Counted from the stretch's first letter, positions 8,202-17,757 are shown. The stretch is 64,000 bases of DNA from Bacteroidota bacterium (GCA_030706605.1 JAUZOE010000010.1:1-64000); one strand, 5' to 3'. Program-made: numbers and translations. Notes: generated by a model from the sequence alone, not told the origin.

Positions 8202-9722
8202 ATGAAATTATCGCGCTATACATTAAAAAATATTTCCTCAGAAAAAGTAATTGTGCCTGAGGATGAAATTTTTGATTTGCCTGAAAAAGTACTACAATTT
8301 GGGACGGGAGTGTTGCTTCGCGGACTACCAGATTCTTTTATTGATAAGGCCAACATGATGGGGATTTTCAATGGGCGGATTGTGATAGTAAAAACAACTT
8401 CAAAGGGTGATGCCAGTGCATTTGATAAACAGGATGGTTTATATACTTTATGCGAAAGAGGAATTCAGGATGGTGCTAAGGTGGAAGAGTATACAATTTG
8501 TTCTTCAGTGAGCAGGGTTTTGGCGGCCCAGGATGAATGGGGCCAGGTACTGGAGTGCGCGCATAACGAACATCTGAAAATAATTATTTCCAATACCACC
8601 GAAGTGGGTATTCAATTGGTCAATGATGATATCCGTCGTTATCCACCTTCCTCTTTTCCCGGAAAATTACTTGCATTTCTTTATGAAAGGTATATTGCTT
8701 TTAATGGTAGCAAAGACAGTGGTTTTGTAATAGTCCCTACAGAATTAATTACCGATAATGCCAAAAAGCTGGAATCAATCGTTTTAGAGTTAGCGCATTT
8801 AAATTCTCTTGAAGATGATTTTATTGAGTGGATTGAGCAATGTAATTTTTTTTGTAATTCGCTTGTAGATAGAATTGTGACAGGTATGCCGGATGAAAAA
8901 ACAAAGCAGGCAATAGAAAATGATTTGGGTTATAAAGACGAATTATTGATTGTTTCGGAAATATATAGTTTGTGGGCTATTGAGGGAGATGAAAAAGTAA
9001 AGAATATTTTATCTTTTGCAGAAGCTGATGACGGAGTGGTAATTGAACCCAATATAGATCTGCACAGGGAATTAAAACTGCGGTTATTAAACGGGACCCA
9101 TACGCTTACCTGCGGGCTTGCCTATCTTGCTGGTTATGATACCGTGCTACAGGCTATGGAAGATGAATTGTCTGCCGGTTTTATTGCTGATTTAATGAGT
9201 AATGAATTAGCACCTTCAATTCCTTATGTGATAGATGAATCAACCAAACAACTTTTTATTTCGAAAGTTCTTGATCGCTTTCGTAATCCTCATATCAATC
9301 ATAACTGGAAAAATATAACACTCAACTACACTTCTAAAATGCGTATGCGGTGTATTCCCTTGTTAATTAATTATTACAATCATAATGAAGTTGCTCCGCA
9401 ATTATTTTCTTTAGGTTTTGCTTCCTATCTTTATTTTATGAAAGTGGTTAAACAAAGTGGAAAAGACTTTTTTGGGGAATTAAATGGGGTTGAATATTTA
9501 ATTGAAGATGTAATGGCAGAAAAATATCATTTATTGTGGCAGAAGAATACAGTAGAGGGTCTTGTAAAAGAGGTATTGAAGGATGTTTCTTTATGGGGGC
9601 AGGATCTTTCTCACCTGCCAGGTTTTTCACAATCAGTAATCAATAATTTGAATAGTATTATAAGTGATGGTATGAAAGCCACTTTAATTAAAGTGATGAA
9701 TCAAAAGAAATTATATGTCTGA
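8202..9722 (+). CDS. uxaB: Tagaturonate reductase (altronate oxidoreductase)
   Basis: NADH-dependent reductase that converts D-tagaturonate to D-altronate in hexuronate breakdown. It is a 506-residue member of the mannitol dehydrogenase family. The N-terminal LQFGTGVLLRG motif marks the nucleotide-binding fold, and K292-x4-N297-x2-H300 (KLRLLNGTH) gives the catalytic Lys/Asn/His of the family. Its last codons overlap the start of uxaA by 8 bases, so the two are translationally linked. UxaB is preferred over fructuronate reductase (UxaB and UxuB share the fold) because uxaA, not uxuA, follows. The protein is cytosolic. Confidence 0.9.
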   Translation: MKLSRYTLKNISSEKVIVPEDEIFDLPEKVLQFGTGVLLRGLPDSFIDKANMMGIFNGRIVIVKTTSKGDASAFDKQDGLYTLCERGIQDGAKVEEYTICSSVSRVLAAQDEWGQVLECAHNEHLKIIISNTTEVGIQLVNDDIRRYPPSSFPGKLLAFLYERYIAFNGSKDSGFVIVPTELITDNAKKLESIVLELAHLNSLEDDFIEWIEQCNFFCNSLVDRIVTGMPDEKTKQAIENDLGYKDELLIVSEIYSLWAIEGDEKVKNILSFAEADDGVVIEPNIDLHRELKLRLLNGTHTLTCGLAYLAGYDTVLQAMEDELSAGFIADLMSNELAPSIPYVIDESTKQLFISKVLDRFRNPHINHNWKNITLNYTSKMRMRCIPLLINYYNHNEVAPQLFSLGFASYLYFMKVVKQSGKDFFGELNGVEYLIEDVMAEKYHLLWQKNTVEGLVKEVLKDVSLWGQDLSHLPGFSQSVINNLNSIISDGMKATLIKVMNQKKLYV

Positions 9723-11376
9723 AATAAATCATAAAGTAACAAAAGTGCATCCGCATGATAATGTATTGGTAGCACTTTCCAATCTGGAGCCGGGTGAAAA
9801 AGTATATTATAACCAGGAAGAATATACGATTATAGACCGGGTGCAGGCAAAGCATAAATTCGTAATTGCTGACCTGCAACCGGGTGATGAAATTATAATG
9901 TACGGGGTACTGGTAGGTAAAGCGCAAACTCAAATTTCCAGAGGCGCAAGAATTACAACAGAGAATGTAAAACATGCAGCAAGCGGGTTTGAAGTTGGGG
10001 AAAGAAAGCTTGACTGGCATAAGCCTGATATTTCAAAATTTATTGGCAGAACTTTTAAGGGTTTTCACCGGGAAGATGGGAAAGTGGGCACCGCAAATTA
10101 CTGGCTGGTTATTCCTTTGGTGTTTTGCGAAAATCGCAATATTGAGGTTTTGCGCGAAGCATTGGTAAATGAATTAGGTTATGGAAGAAATCAAAATAAA
10201 AAAGTAGAAGTTTCCCGGTTGGTTGACCTTTATAAAAGCGGGAAAACTATAGAGGAGATTTTAAGCTCAGATGTTTCAGTTCACGTGGAAGAAGTAAAGA
10301 AACAAATGGTTTTTAAGAATGTTGATGGCGTTAAATTTTTAACCCATGAAGGCGGCTGTGGCGGCACCCGGCAAGATGCACAGGCTTTGTGCGGGTTACT
10401 TGCCGGATATATAACTAATTCCAATGTAGCCGGTGCCACTATATTAAGCCTTGGTTGCCAAAACGCACAGGTATCCATTTTGCAGGAAGAAATAAAAAAG
10501 CGTGACTCCAGTTTCTCGAAGCCTTTATATATTTTAGAACAACAAAAAATCGGGAAGGAATCTGATTTAATATCGCAGGCAATTAAACAAACTTTTGCAG
10601 GCTTGGTGCAGGCTAATTCTCTTGAAAGAAAGCCCGCACCTTTGAGTAAAATTTGCATTGGGCTTGAATGTGGGGGCTCTGATGGCTTCAGTGGAATCTC
10701 GGCAAACCCGGCTATAGGATATACTTCTGATTTATTGGTGGCGCTTGGTGGTTCTGTAATTCTTTCAGAATTTCCTGAATTATGCGGAGTAGAACAAAAC
10801 CTTAGTGACCGGTGTGTAACTGAAGAAACTGCAATTCGATTCAGTGATTTAATGAGGACTTATAATGAAAAAGCAAAAGCGGTTGGTTCAGGGTTTGATA
10901 TGAACCCTTCACCTGGTAATATTAAGGACGGGTTAATTACTGATGCTATAAAATCAGCAGGGGCAGCGAAAAAAGGAGGCACTTCACCAGTTACTGATAT
11001 CCTGGATTACCCGGAAATGGTTACTAAACCGGGGTTGAACTTATTATGTACACCCGGTAATGATGTGGAAAGCACTTCCGCTGAAGTGGGATCTGGTGCT
11101 AACGTTGTTTTATTTACTACGGGTTTGGGTACACCCACTGGCAATCCGATTGCACCAGTAATTAAACTCTCCAGCAATACTATTTTATACAACAAAATGA
11201 ATGATATCATTGATATAAATACCGGCTCTGTTATAGAAGGTACGGAAACCATAGAACAAGCCGGAGAGCGAATTTTAGAATATGTAATTAAAGTGGCAAG
11301 TGGTGAATTTGAAGTAAGTGCCGTAAAGCATAAGCAGGATGATTTCATTCCCTGGAAACGGGGTGTGAGCCTGTGA
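9715..11376 (+). CDS. uxaA: Altronate dehydratase
   Basis: Iron-dependent dehydratase that turns D-altronate into KDG. The 553-residue protein has the two-part layout of single-chain UxaA: an N-terminal SAF-like domain (residues about 1-95) and a long C-terminal catalytic region starting near GFHREDGKVGTANYWLV. Conserved Cys-containing motifs follow, such as HEGGCGGTRQD (near 210) and GLECGGSDGFSG (near 316). The ATG overlaps the 3' end of uxaB by 8 bases. It completes the galacturonate branch UxaC-UxaB-UxaA encoded here. It is cytosolic and unlikely to be another family. Confidence 0.93.
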   Translation: MSEINHKVTKVHPHDNVLVALSNLEPGEKVYYNQEEYTIIDRVQAKHKFVIADLQPGDEIIMYGVLVGKAQTQISRGARITTENVKHAASGFEVGERKLDWHKPDISKFIGRTFKGFHREDGKVGTANYWLVIPLVFCENRNIEVLREALVNELGYGRNQNKKVEVSRLVDLYKSGKTIEEILSSDVSVHVEEVKKQMVFKNVDGVKFLTHEGGCGGTRQDAQALCGLLAGYITNSNVAGATILSLGCQNAQVSILQEEIKKRDSSFSKPLYILEQQKIGKESDLISQAIKQTFAGLVQANSLERKPAPLSKICIGLECGGSDGFSGISANPAIGYTSDLLVALGGSVILSEFPELCGVEQNLSDRCVTEETAIRFSDLMRTYNEKAKAVGSGFDMNPSPGNIKDGLITDAIKSAGAAKKGGTSPVTDILDYPEMVTKPGLNLLCTPGNDVESTSAEVGSGANVVLFTTGLGTPTGNPIAPVIKLSSNTILYNKMNDIIDINTGSVIEGTETIEQAGERILEYVIKVASGEFEVSAVKHKQDDFIPWKRGVSL

Positions 11377-11436
11377 TTATTTTCTATATTCATCATTTCC
11401 GATAAATAATTTAAACTCTTTTTAGGGATAGTGCTT

Positions 11437-12837
11437 ATGAAAAAATTTTTAGACGAAAACTTTTTACTCCGGACAGAAACAGCAAATAAATTGTATCACA
11501 ATTTTGCAGAAGAAATGCCAATCATTGATTATCACTGTCACCTTCCTGTAGAACAAATAGCCAATGATATTAATTTTGAAAACCTTACACAGATATGGCT
11601 TTATGGGGATCATTATAAATGGCGGGCCATGCGTACCAACGGTATAGATGAAAGATACATTACCGGTGGAAAATCTGATTATGAAAAATTTGAAAAATGG
11701 GCAGAAACGGTTCCGTACACTTTAAGAAATCCTCTCTATCACTGGACGCACCTGGAATTACAAAGGTATTTTGATGTTCATGAAATATTAAACAAAGAAA
11801 GTGCCAGGCGGATATATGATGAATGCTCCGGTAAATTACAGACTAAAGAATACTCTGTAAGGAATTTGTTACGCAAGATGAATGTAAGGGTTGTGTGCAC
11901 CACAGATGATCCAACTGATACGTTAGTCTATCATCAGAAAATAAAAGAAGATGGGTTTGAAATAAAAATTCTTCCTGCATTCCGTCCGGATAAAGCTATG
12001 AATGTGGATGATGTTGCTGAGTTCAATGCTTACGTAAAAAAAGTGGAGACTGTGAGTGGAGTAGCGGTTACCTCTTATACATCTTACCTGGAAGCATTAA
12101 AAAAACGTCATGATTTTTTCGCGTCTATGGGATGTTCGGTTTCAGATCATGGCCTGGAATATATTTATGCTGAAGATTTTACTGATGAAGAAATCTCTGC
12201 CATCTTCAATAAAATCAGAAATGGCAGAGAACTATTGCCGTCCGAAAATCTAAAATTTAAATCTGCCCTGTTGTACATTTTTGCAATATGGGATCATGAA
12301 AAAGGCTGGGTACAACAATATCATTTGGGAGCATTGCGAAATAATAATGAAAGAATGCTGGAATTATGTGGCGCCGATTCAGGCTGGGATTCTATCGGCG
12401 ATTATCCACAGGCAAAATCAATGGTAAAATTTTTAGGGAAACTTGATTCTGGCAATCAACTGGCAAAAACCATCCTATATAATCTTAATCCTTCGGATAA
12501 TGAAATGATGGCTACAATGGCAGGTAATTTTAATGACGGAACCATTCCCGGCAAAATTCAATTTGGTTCTGCCTGGTGGTTTTTAGATCAAAAAGATGGT
12601 ATGACAAAGCAGATAAATGCGCTTTCTAATATGGGTTTACTGAGTAGGCTGGTGGGCATGCTCACAGATTCAAGAAGTTTCCTTTCATATCCCCGTCATG
12701 AATATTTTCGCAGATTAGTATGCAATATCTTTGGTGAAGAAATTGAGAATGGAGAATTACCCGATGATATAGAATGGACCGGAAAAATTGTTAAGGATAT
12801 TTGTTATTATAATGCCCGCAATTATTTTGGGTGGTGA
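11437..12837 (+). CDS. uxaC: Glucuronate/galacturonate isomerase
   Basis: Amidohydrolase-superfamily isomerase that interconverts D-galacturonate with D-tagaturonate and D-glucuronate with D-fructuronate, the first step of the pathway. The 466 residues (from this start) match UxaC. Metal-binding H33-C-H35 lies in IIDYHCHLP, and TTDDPTDTL and AWWFLDQKDGM motifs are present. A GTG two codons upstream (11431) is also open, but the ATG at 11437 follows a TTTAGGGA purine stretch and gives the usual MKKFLDENFLL start. The gene lies 60 bases after uxaA on the same strand and ends before a strong bidirectional hairpin. Confidence 0.93.
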   Translation: MKKFLDENFLLRTETANKLYHNFAEEMPIIDYHCHLPVEQIANDINFENLTQIWLYGDHYKWRAMRTNGIDERYITGGKSDYEKFEKWAETVPYTLRNPLYHWTHLELQRYFDVHEILNKESARRIYDECSGKLQTKEYSVRNLLRKMNVRVVCTTDDPTDTLVYHQKIKEDGFEIKILPAFRPDKAMNVDDVAEFNAYVKKVETVSGVAVTSYTSYLEALKKRHDFFASMGCSVSDHGLEYIYAEDFTDEEISAIFNKIRNGRELLPSENLKFKSALLYIFAIWDHEKGWVQQYHLGALRNNNERMLELCGADSGWDSIGDYPQAKSMVKFLGKLDSGNQLAKTILYNLNPSDNEMMATMAGNFNDGTIPGKIQFGSAWWFLDQKDGMTKQINALSNMGLLSRLVGMLTDSRSFLSYPRHEYFRRLVCNIFGEEIENGELPDDIEWTGKIVKDICYYNARNYFGW

Positions 12838-12859
12838 ATTTTCTTGTCACAAACATCGG

Positions 12860-12882
12860 AAGTCGTGATTTAATCACGACTT
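12860..12882. terminator. Bidirectional hairpin terminator between uxaC and yhcH
   Basis: Two 11-base arms (AAGTCGTGATT and AATCACGACTT) pair perfectly around one base. The hairpin sits between the converging uxaC and YhcH-family genes. No long T run follows on the plus strand, so termination strength is uncertain. Confidence 0.65.
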
Positions 12883-12890
12883 ATTGACGA

Positions 12891-13343
12891 TTATATTTTC
12901 ACCTTTATTACTAGTTTTTTTATTTCACCTTCCCCGATCATTGGGGCATGCACATCTTCGGGAAAGAAAATAGCAAACTGGTTATCAGTTAACTGAAAAT
13001 GCATGTCTGGGGCATCATTATAAAAAACAACATCTTTTTCCGGATTATAGTCGCCTTTTTGCTGAGTGCAGGCGCTTCTTGGCTTCCAGCCAAATTGTTC
13101 ATTACCTTTTATGCAAAGTTGTATATCTATGTGCTTATCGTGGCATTCAAATTTTGCTGCAGATTCTGCAGAAGTCATCCCTGGTTTACTCGAAATGATT
13201 GCTTTCAGTTTTTCACCATCAATTTCGTATTTACCGGGTTCAAGTGTTTCCAGGTTTTGTGATTTGATGTATTCGAATGCCCTGGCAAATAATGGATGAA
13301 CACAAAAATATTTTTCTGCGTTTATTAAAGTATCTATGATCAT
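12891..13343 (-). CDS. YhcH/YjgK/YiaL-family protein
   Basis: A 150-residue cytosolic beta-sandwich protein of the YhcH/YjgK/YiaL (DUF386) family. It shows the usual pattern of an early GKYEIDGEKLKA segment, then ECHDKHIDIQ and a C-terminal FPEDVHAPMIGEG. The His/Glu/Asp residues in these segments form a metal site in the family. Members accompany sialic acid, uronate and other sugar-acid pathways and are thought to be sugar isomerases, epimerases or related enzymes. The exact reaction is unsettled. It is divergent to uxaC and lies 40 bases downstream of kdgK on the minus strand, so the two probably form one operon. Confidence 0.85.
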   Translation of the reverse strand: MIIDTLINAEKYFCVHPLFARAFEYIKSQNLETLEPGKYEIDGEKLKAIISSKPGMTSAESAAKFECHDKHIDIQLCIKGNEQFGWKPRSACTQQKGDYNPEKDVVFYNDAPDMHFQLTDNQFAIFFPEDVHAPMIGEGEIKKLVIKVKI

Positions 13344-13383
13344 AAATTGAATTCAAATTGTTAATGAGTATCTAAATTATTCA

Positions 13384-14409
13384 TTATCTCTGTACCCTGC
13401 CACTTGCATCACCTTTCATTAATCCCTGTACTTCACTTAATGTAGCATGATTCAAGTCGCCGGGAATAGTATGTTTCAACGCTGAAGCGGCTACTCCAAA
13501 TTCGGCAGCATCATTCAATTTCATTCCGGAAACCAGGCCGTAAATAAAGCCACTGGCAAAAGAATCGCCACTGCCTACACGATCTACAATTCTTACTTCA
13601 TATTGTTTGGAATGATAAAATTCATTGCCATCATAAACCAATGCACTCCATCCATTATCAGAAGCGCTATGGCTTTCTCTTAAAGTAGATGCTATGTATT
13701 TAAAACCAAATTTTTCTTTCATTTGCTGAAATACATCTTTGTATCCATCCAGGTTCAATTCACCTTTGGTAACATCGGTTCCTTTGCTTTTAAATCCCAA
13801 TGTAGTTTCTGCATCTTCTTCATTGCCTATACATACATCTACATATTCACAAAGCTTTGTCATTACTTCACGAGCTTTTTCTTTGCTCCACAATTTTTTA
13901 CGATAATTAAGATCAATACTTGTGGTGATGCCCTTTGCTTTAGCGGCTTTCAATGCGGCTTCAGTAAGTGCTGCGGCTTTATCGCTTAAAGCAGGTGTGA
14001 TGCCTGTAGTATGAAACCAGGAAGCGCCTTCAAATATTTTATCAAAATCAAATTCAGCAATGTCCACTTCTGCAATCGCTGCATCAGCCCGGTCATAGAT
14101 TACCTGTGATGCACGCATAGAGGCACCTGTTTCTAAAAAATAAATACCTAATCTTTTTCCGCCGCGGGCTACAAATTGTGTGTCCACGCCATATCGCCGT
14201 AAATGATTAATGGCAGCTTGTCCAATGGCATTATCAGGAACTTTTGAAACAAAAACTCCCTGCAATCCATAATTGCAAAGCGCTGCAGATGCATTGGCTT
14301 CTCCGCCGCCATAGGTAACATCAAAACTATCAGCCTGTACAAATCTTTTAAAATCGGGAGTAGATAGACGAAGCATTATTTCTCCAAGCGTAACAACTTT
14401 TTTTGACAT
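13384..14409 (-). CDS. kdgK: 2-keto-3-deoxygluconate kinase (PfkB family)
   Basis: Carbohydrate kinase that phosphorylates KDG to KDPG using ATP. The 341-residue chain has the PfkB layout: an early GGGEANASAAL motif (near 34-44) and the C-terminal ATP/anion-hole motif VGSGDSFASGF, where D282 is the expected catalytic base. The MLRLSTPDFKRFVQADSFDVTYGG start is typical of KDG kinases in Bacteroidota. Both the Kdu and Uxa branches end at KDG, so this enzyme joins them. It is divergent from kdgA with about 190 bases between the starts; operator-like site 3 lies in that gap and could control both directions. Confidence 0.9.
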   Translation of the reverse strand: MSKKVVTLGEIMLRLSTPDFKRFVQADSFDVTYGGGEANASAALCNYGLQGVFVSKVPDNAIGQAAINHLRRYGVDTQFVARGGKRLGIYFLETGASMRASQVIYDRADAAIAEVDIAEFDFDKIFEGASWFHTTGITPALSDKAAALTEAALKAAKAKGITTSIDLNYRKKLWSKEKAREVMTKLCEYVDVCIGNEEDAETTLGFKSKGTDVTKGELNLDGYKDVFQQMKEKFGFKYIASTLRESHSASDNGWSALVYDGNEFYHSKQYEVRIVDRVGSGDSFASGFIYGLVSGMKLNDAAEFGVAASALKHTIPGDLNHATLSEVQGLMKGDASGRVQR

Positions 14410-14527
14410 GATCCTTAAATAATTAAAATTAAAAATTAGTTTATTTATATTGTGAAAAGTTATTTGCCAAATCTCTTTCTTATTTAGGGAAAGAACAAGA
14501 AATTCAACAATAAATATTGAAAAATAT

Positions 14528-14546
14528 ACGGTAACGATTGCGTAAA
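14528..14546. promoter_or_regulatory. LacI-type operator-like site 3 (between kdgK and kdgA)
   Basis: ACGGTAACGATTGCGTAAA has ACG..A..CG..T..CGT symmetry and differs only modestly from the sites at 203 and 7704. It sits in the divergent promoter region, 57 bases from the kdgA start and 119 from the kdgK start. The repeated placement is the main evidence for function. Confidence 0.5.
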
Positions 14547-14602
14547 AAAATATGGTTTGCTAACATAATTCCAATAACATTGTCTAATTATAAAATAAAT
14601 TT

Positions 14603-15262
14603 ATGAATAAGAAAATTGAACTATTACAATTAATTCCTGAACAGGGAATCTTGCCTCTCTATTTTTATAAAGATTCTGAAGTGAGTTTACAAGTATTAAG
14701 AGCATTGTATAATGCCGGAATCAGAACAGTTGAATATACTAACCGGGGTGAAGCTGCCTTGGCGAATTTTAAAGAAATGCGGATCTTATGTGATTTGGAA
14801 CTAAAAGGAATGTATCTTGGAATTGGTACCATTAAAAATGGGGAGATGGCTAAAACATTTATAGATGCCGGAGCTGATTTTATTATTTGCCCGGGACTTA
14901 TTGAAGAAGTTGCCACTGTCGCGGATCAATCTAATATGTTGTGGGTGCCTGGCTGTATGACTCCTTCCGAAATTATTCGTGCAGAATCCCTGGGGGCAAA
15001 AATGATAAAGCTATTCCCTGGCAATATTTTAGGCCCGGAATTTATGAGCGCCATTAAAGCCTTGTTCCCTGACTTGTTATTTATGCCAACGGGGGGAGTA
15101 GATCTCGATAAAGAAAATATTGCAGGATGGCTAAAAGCCGGAGTATGCGCAGTTGGTATGGGAAGCAAATTGATTAGTAAGCAATTGCTGGAAGAAAAAA
15201 ATTATGCAAAGATTGAAGAACAAACAAAACTTGCTTTAGATATTTTGAAATCATTACGATAA
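14603..15262 (+). CDS. kdgA: KDPG aldolase (2-dehydro-3-deoxyphosphogluconate / 4-hydroxy-2-oxoglutarate aldolase)
   Basis: Class I aldolase that splits KDPG into pyruvate and glyceraldehyde-3-phosphate, the last dedicated step of uronate catabolism. It is 219 residues, as expected for a (beta/alpha)8 barrel of this family. The Schiff-base lysine is K136 in MIKLFPGN, and the general acid/base E44 and phosphate-binding R48 lie in RTVEYTNRGE. PTGGVD (near 160) is the conserved phosphate loop. It is followed after 21 bases by the exuT-like transporter gene, so uptake and final cleavage look co-transcribed. The same enzyme is named eda in enterobacteria. Confidence 0.92.
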   Translation: MNKKIELLQLIPEQGILPLYFYKDSEVSLQVLRALYNAGIRTVEYTNRGEAALANFKEMRILCDLELKGMYLGIGTIKNGEMAKTFIDAGADFIICPGLIEEVATVADQSNMLWVPGCMTPSEIIRAESLGAKMIKLFPGNILGPEFMSAIKALFPDLLFMPTGGVDLDKENIAGWLKAGVCAVGMGSKLISKQLLEEKNYAKIEEQTKLALDILKSLR

Positions 15263-15283
15263 CCTAAATTTAAATTTTACGAT

Positions 15284-16612
15284 ATGCAGAAAACGATAGG
15301 GAAATACCGCTGGACAATCTGTTCACTGATATTTTTTGCAACGACCATTAATTACCTCGACAGAGCTGTGATCAGTTTATTGAAAAGCGATCTTGAAGTA
15401 CGTTTTCACTGGACAGAATCCGATTATTCAGATATAGTGATAGCCTTTCAATTGTCCTATGCAATAGGGATGTTGCTGGCGGGTCGTTTTATTGATAAGG
15501 TGGGCACTAAAGTTGGATACGCTGTATCCTTATTACTCTGGAGTATTGCTTCCATAGGTCACGCCGCAGTAAGAAGTACATTAGGATTCCTGATAGCACG
15601 GTCCGCACTGGGGATCAGTGAAGCAGGCAATTTTCCGGCAGCTATTAAGACCACCGCAGAGTGGTTTCCACAAAAAGAAAGATCCTTTGCCACGGGTATT
15701 TTTAATTCTGGGTCAAATGTAGGTGCTATTCTGGCACCGCTTACCGTACCCTTCATAGCAGCGCAATGGGGCTGGCAATGGGCTTTTATAATTACAGGCT
15801 CTTTTGGTCTGATATGGTTGATGTTTTGGATTATTTTATATGAAATACCCTCAAGGCATAAAAAGCTTTCAAAGGCTGAATTCGAATATATTCATAGCGA
15901 CAAAGACGGAGAACAAACTCAGGTACAATCTTCGGAGGGGGAATCATCTGTGATCCAACCGAAGGAAAGAGTGCCCTGGCTTAAGTTATTAAAATATAAC
16001 CAGACATGGGCCTTTGTGTTGGGTAAATTTTTGACAGACCCGATATGGTGGTTCTATCTGTTTTGGTTACCCTCTTTTTTAAAAGCACAATATGGTATAG
16101 ACGGGACAGCGATGGCGCTACCCGTAGCATTGGTTTACACCATGTCAACAGTGGGTAGTGTATGGGGCGGTTGGCTTCCGATGTTTTTTGTTAAAAGAAA
16201 CTGGGCGGTACCTCGTGCACGCAAAGTATCAATGCTTATTTATGCTTTTTTAGTGGTGCCGGTAGTTTTTGCGCAGTATCTGGGTTCCTTGAATATGTGG
16301 CTGGCGGTATTGATAATAGGTTTGGCCACATCAGCCCACCAGGCATGGTCGGCCAATATTTTCACGACTGTGTCCGATATGTTTCCCAAGCGTACGGTAG
16401 CCTCCGTAACGGGCATGGGAGGAATGTTTGGAGCGATAGGCGGTATTTTAATAGCCTTTTTTGCGGGTAAATTATTTGATCATTATAAAGCATTAGGGGA
16501 TATTGATACAGGGTATTATATCATGTTTATCATTTGTGGATCAGCGTATCTGATTGCATGGGTTCTCATGCATTTCCTGGCACCTAAATTGAAACGGATT
16601 CATTTTAATTGA
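15284..16612 (+). CDS. exuT: Hexuronate MFS transporter (ExuT-like)
   Basis: A 442-residue inner-membrane major facilitator protein with about 12 hydrophobic segments and a charged central loop (residues about 195-225). The motifs INYLDRAVISLL near residue 20 and ALGISEAGNFPAAIKTTAEWFP near residue 105 are typical of the anion:cation symporter (ACS) family, which includes ExuT and other sugar-acid symporters. Co-location with kdgA, 21 bases upstream, and with uxaBAC supports hexuronate import by H+ symport. A related sugar acid as substrate cannot be excluded. Confidence 0.85.
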   Translation: MQKTIGKYRWTICSLIFFATTINYLDRAVISLLKSDLEVRFHWTESDYSDIVIAFQLSYAIGMLLAGRFIDKVGTKVGYAVSLLLWSIASIGHAAVRSTLGFLIARSALGISEAGNFPAAIKTTAEWFPQKERSFATGIFNSGSNVGAILAPLTVPFIAAQWGWQWAFIITGSFGLIWLMFWIILYEIPSRHKKLSKAEFEYIHSDKDGEQTQVQSSEGESSVIQPKERVPWLKLLKYNQTWAFVLGKFLTDPIWWFYLFWLPSFLKAQYGIDGTAMALPVALVYTMSTVGSVWGGWLPMFFVKRNWAVPRARKVSMLIYAFLVVPVVFAQYLGSLNMWLAVLIIGLATSAHQAWSANIFTTVSDMFPKRTVASVTGMGGMFGAIGGILIAFFAGKLFDHYKALGDIDTGYYIMFIICGSAYLIAWVLMHFLAPKLKRIHFN

Positions 16613-16878
16613 GAATGATTGTTATAAGGAAGTGGCGGAAAGATGAGATCTGAATTTTTAATTTTTGGACGTGATTTATGGAGAGCCAGGTGTGATTTTA
16701 GATTCAGTTGATGTGATCTATTTTTGACTGTAAAGAAATTTTTGCCTGGCCGGTATTTTTACAATGAGTGTAAATAATTATAAGTTTGAATGATAAGTAG
16801 CTGTCCTGAATAGATTTAGTTATAGAATATGATTGAATAATTTTTAAAAGAAATTAGTTTTACAAAAAATACATCATC

Positions 16879-16886
16879 TATTTTTG
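16879..16886 (+). promoter_or_regulatory. Candidate Bacteroidota -7 box before the coiled-coil protein gene
   Basis: TATTTTTG matches the TAnnTTTG -7 consensus of the primary sigma factor in this phylum. A clear -33 TTTG was not seen at the usual distance. The box ends only seven bases before the ATG at 16894, so a transcript started here would be nearly leaderless. Confidence 0.25.
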
Positions 16887-16893
16887 TGATGCT

Positions 16894-17757
16894 ATGCGAG
16901 ATTCCAAATCATTATTTTTACTTGTTTTTGCATTAGTCCTTATCACTATTTCAATTGTGTTGGTATCGGTATGGGGATATAATTTTTATTACAGGGATAA
17001 AAAAATTAATGCTACTGAACAAATTGAGAAAAAGCCTGTCGCTTTAGTTCAGGATAGCATAATAGATTCATTGCAAACACATTATGATAATTCAGATAGC
17101 GCTGAGCCGCCATTAGAGAATGGGGATTCATCTTCAGTAGAAAATATTAATAATAAATTATTACAGTCTGATTCTCTTAAAAATGCAATTGCTGAATTGC
17201 AACGAAATATAGATCAACTCCAAAATAAAAATAGTGAAGTAATAGAAGAAAACAGGAGATTGGATAGTCAATTGGCAATACTTATTCATAAGCGTCAGAA
17301 GGTAAAATATGGAACTAAAAAGGTTATTCCTGAAAATAAGGATCCTTTACAACAAAAGATACCCCTTTCAATTACGGTTTTTAATTTAAGACTTATTGGC
17401 CTGGAGATTAAGAGTGGTAAAGCATATCAAACTTCTCTAGCATCGAAAACTGATAAGTTGGTTGGGCTGTTGGATGTAAAGAATAATTCAGATCAATTGA
17501 ATTCATTTCAGATAGAAGTGATGGTGGTGCAACCCAATGGAAGAGTACTCCAAAATGCTGCATGGGGATCGGGGAATTTTGATACTCCTTCCGGGAAAAG
17601 ATTTTATTCAGTGAAATTTAATTTTGAATGTCCCAAGGGAATAGTCAAAACATTGAATTTTTCTTTAGCTGATTACAAATTTCTAAAAGGAAATTATTCA
17701 ATGATTGTTTATCATAATGGACTGAAGATAGCTAAACTCGTTAAATATTTAAAGTGA
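16894..17757 (+). CDS. Membrane-anchored coiled-coil protein of unknown function
   Basis: A 287-residue protein that I do not recognise by family. Residues about 7-30 form one strong hydrophobic segment preceded by RDSK, giving an anchor with the bulk outside the cytosol. Residues about 85-125 read as a coiled coil (LKNAIAELQRNIDQLQNKNSEVIEENRRLDSQ region). The C-terminal 140 residues look like a beta-rich domain ending in GNYSMIVYHNGLKIAKLVKYLK. That layout (anchor, coiled coil, beta domain) recurs in conserved hypothetical proteins of Chitinophagaceae. It stands alone, 280 bases after exuT, with no operon partner. Confidence 0.7.
   Translation: MRDSKSLFLLVFALVLITISIVLVSVWGYNFYYRDKKINATEQIEKKPVALVQDSIIDSLQTHYDNSDSAEPPLENGDSSSVENINNKLLQSDSLKNAIAELQRNIDQLQNKNSEVIEENRRLDSQLAILIHKRQKVKYGTKKVIPENKDPLQQKIPLSITVFNLRLIGLEIKSGKAYQTSLASKTDKLVGLLDVKNNSDQLNSFQIEVMVVQPNGRVLQNAAWGSGNFDTPSGKRFYSVKFNFECPKGIVKTLNFSLADYKFLKGNYSMIVYHNGLKIAKLVKYLK

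Noticed and set aside
12999-13299. Plus-strand open frames antisense to the YhcH gene
   Set aside because: They are shadow frames of a well-supported minus-strand gene, with no independent signals.
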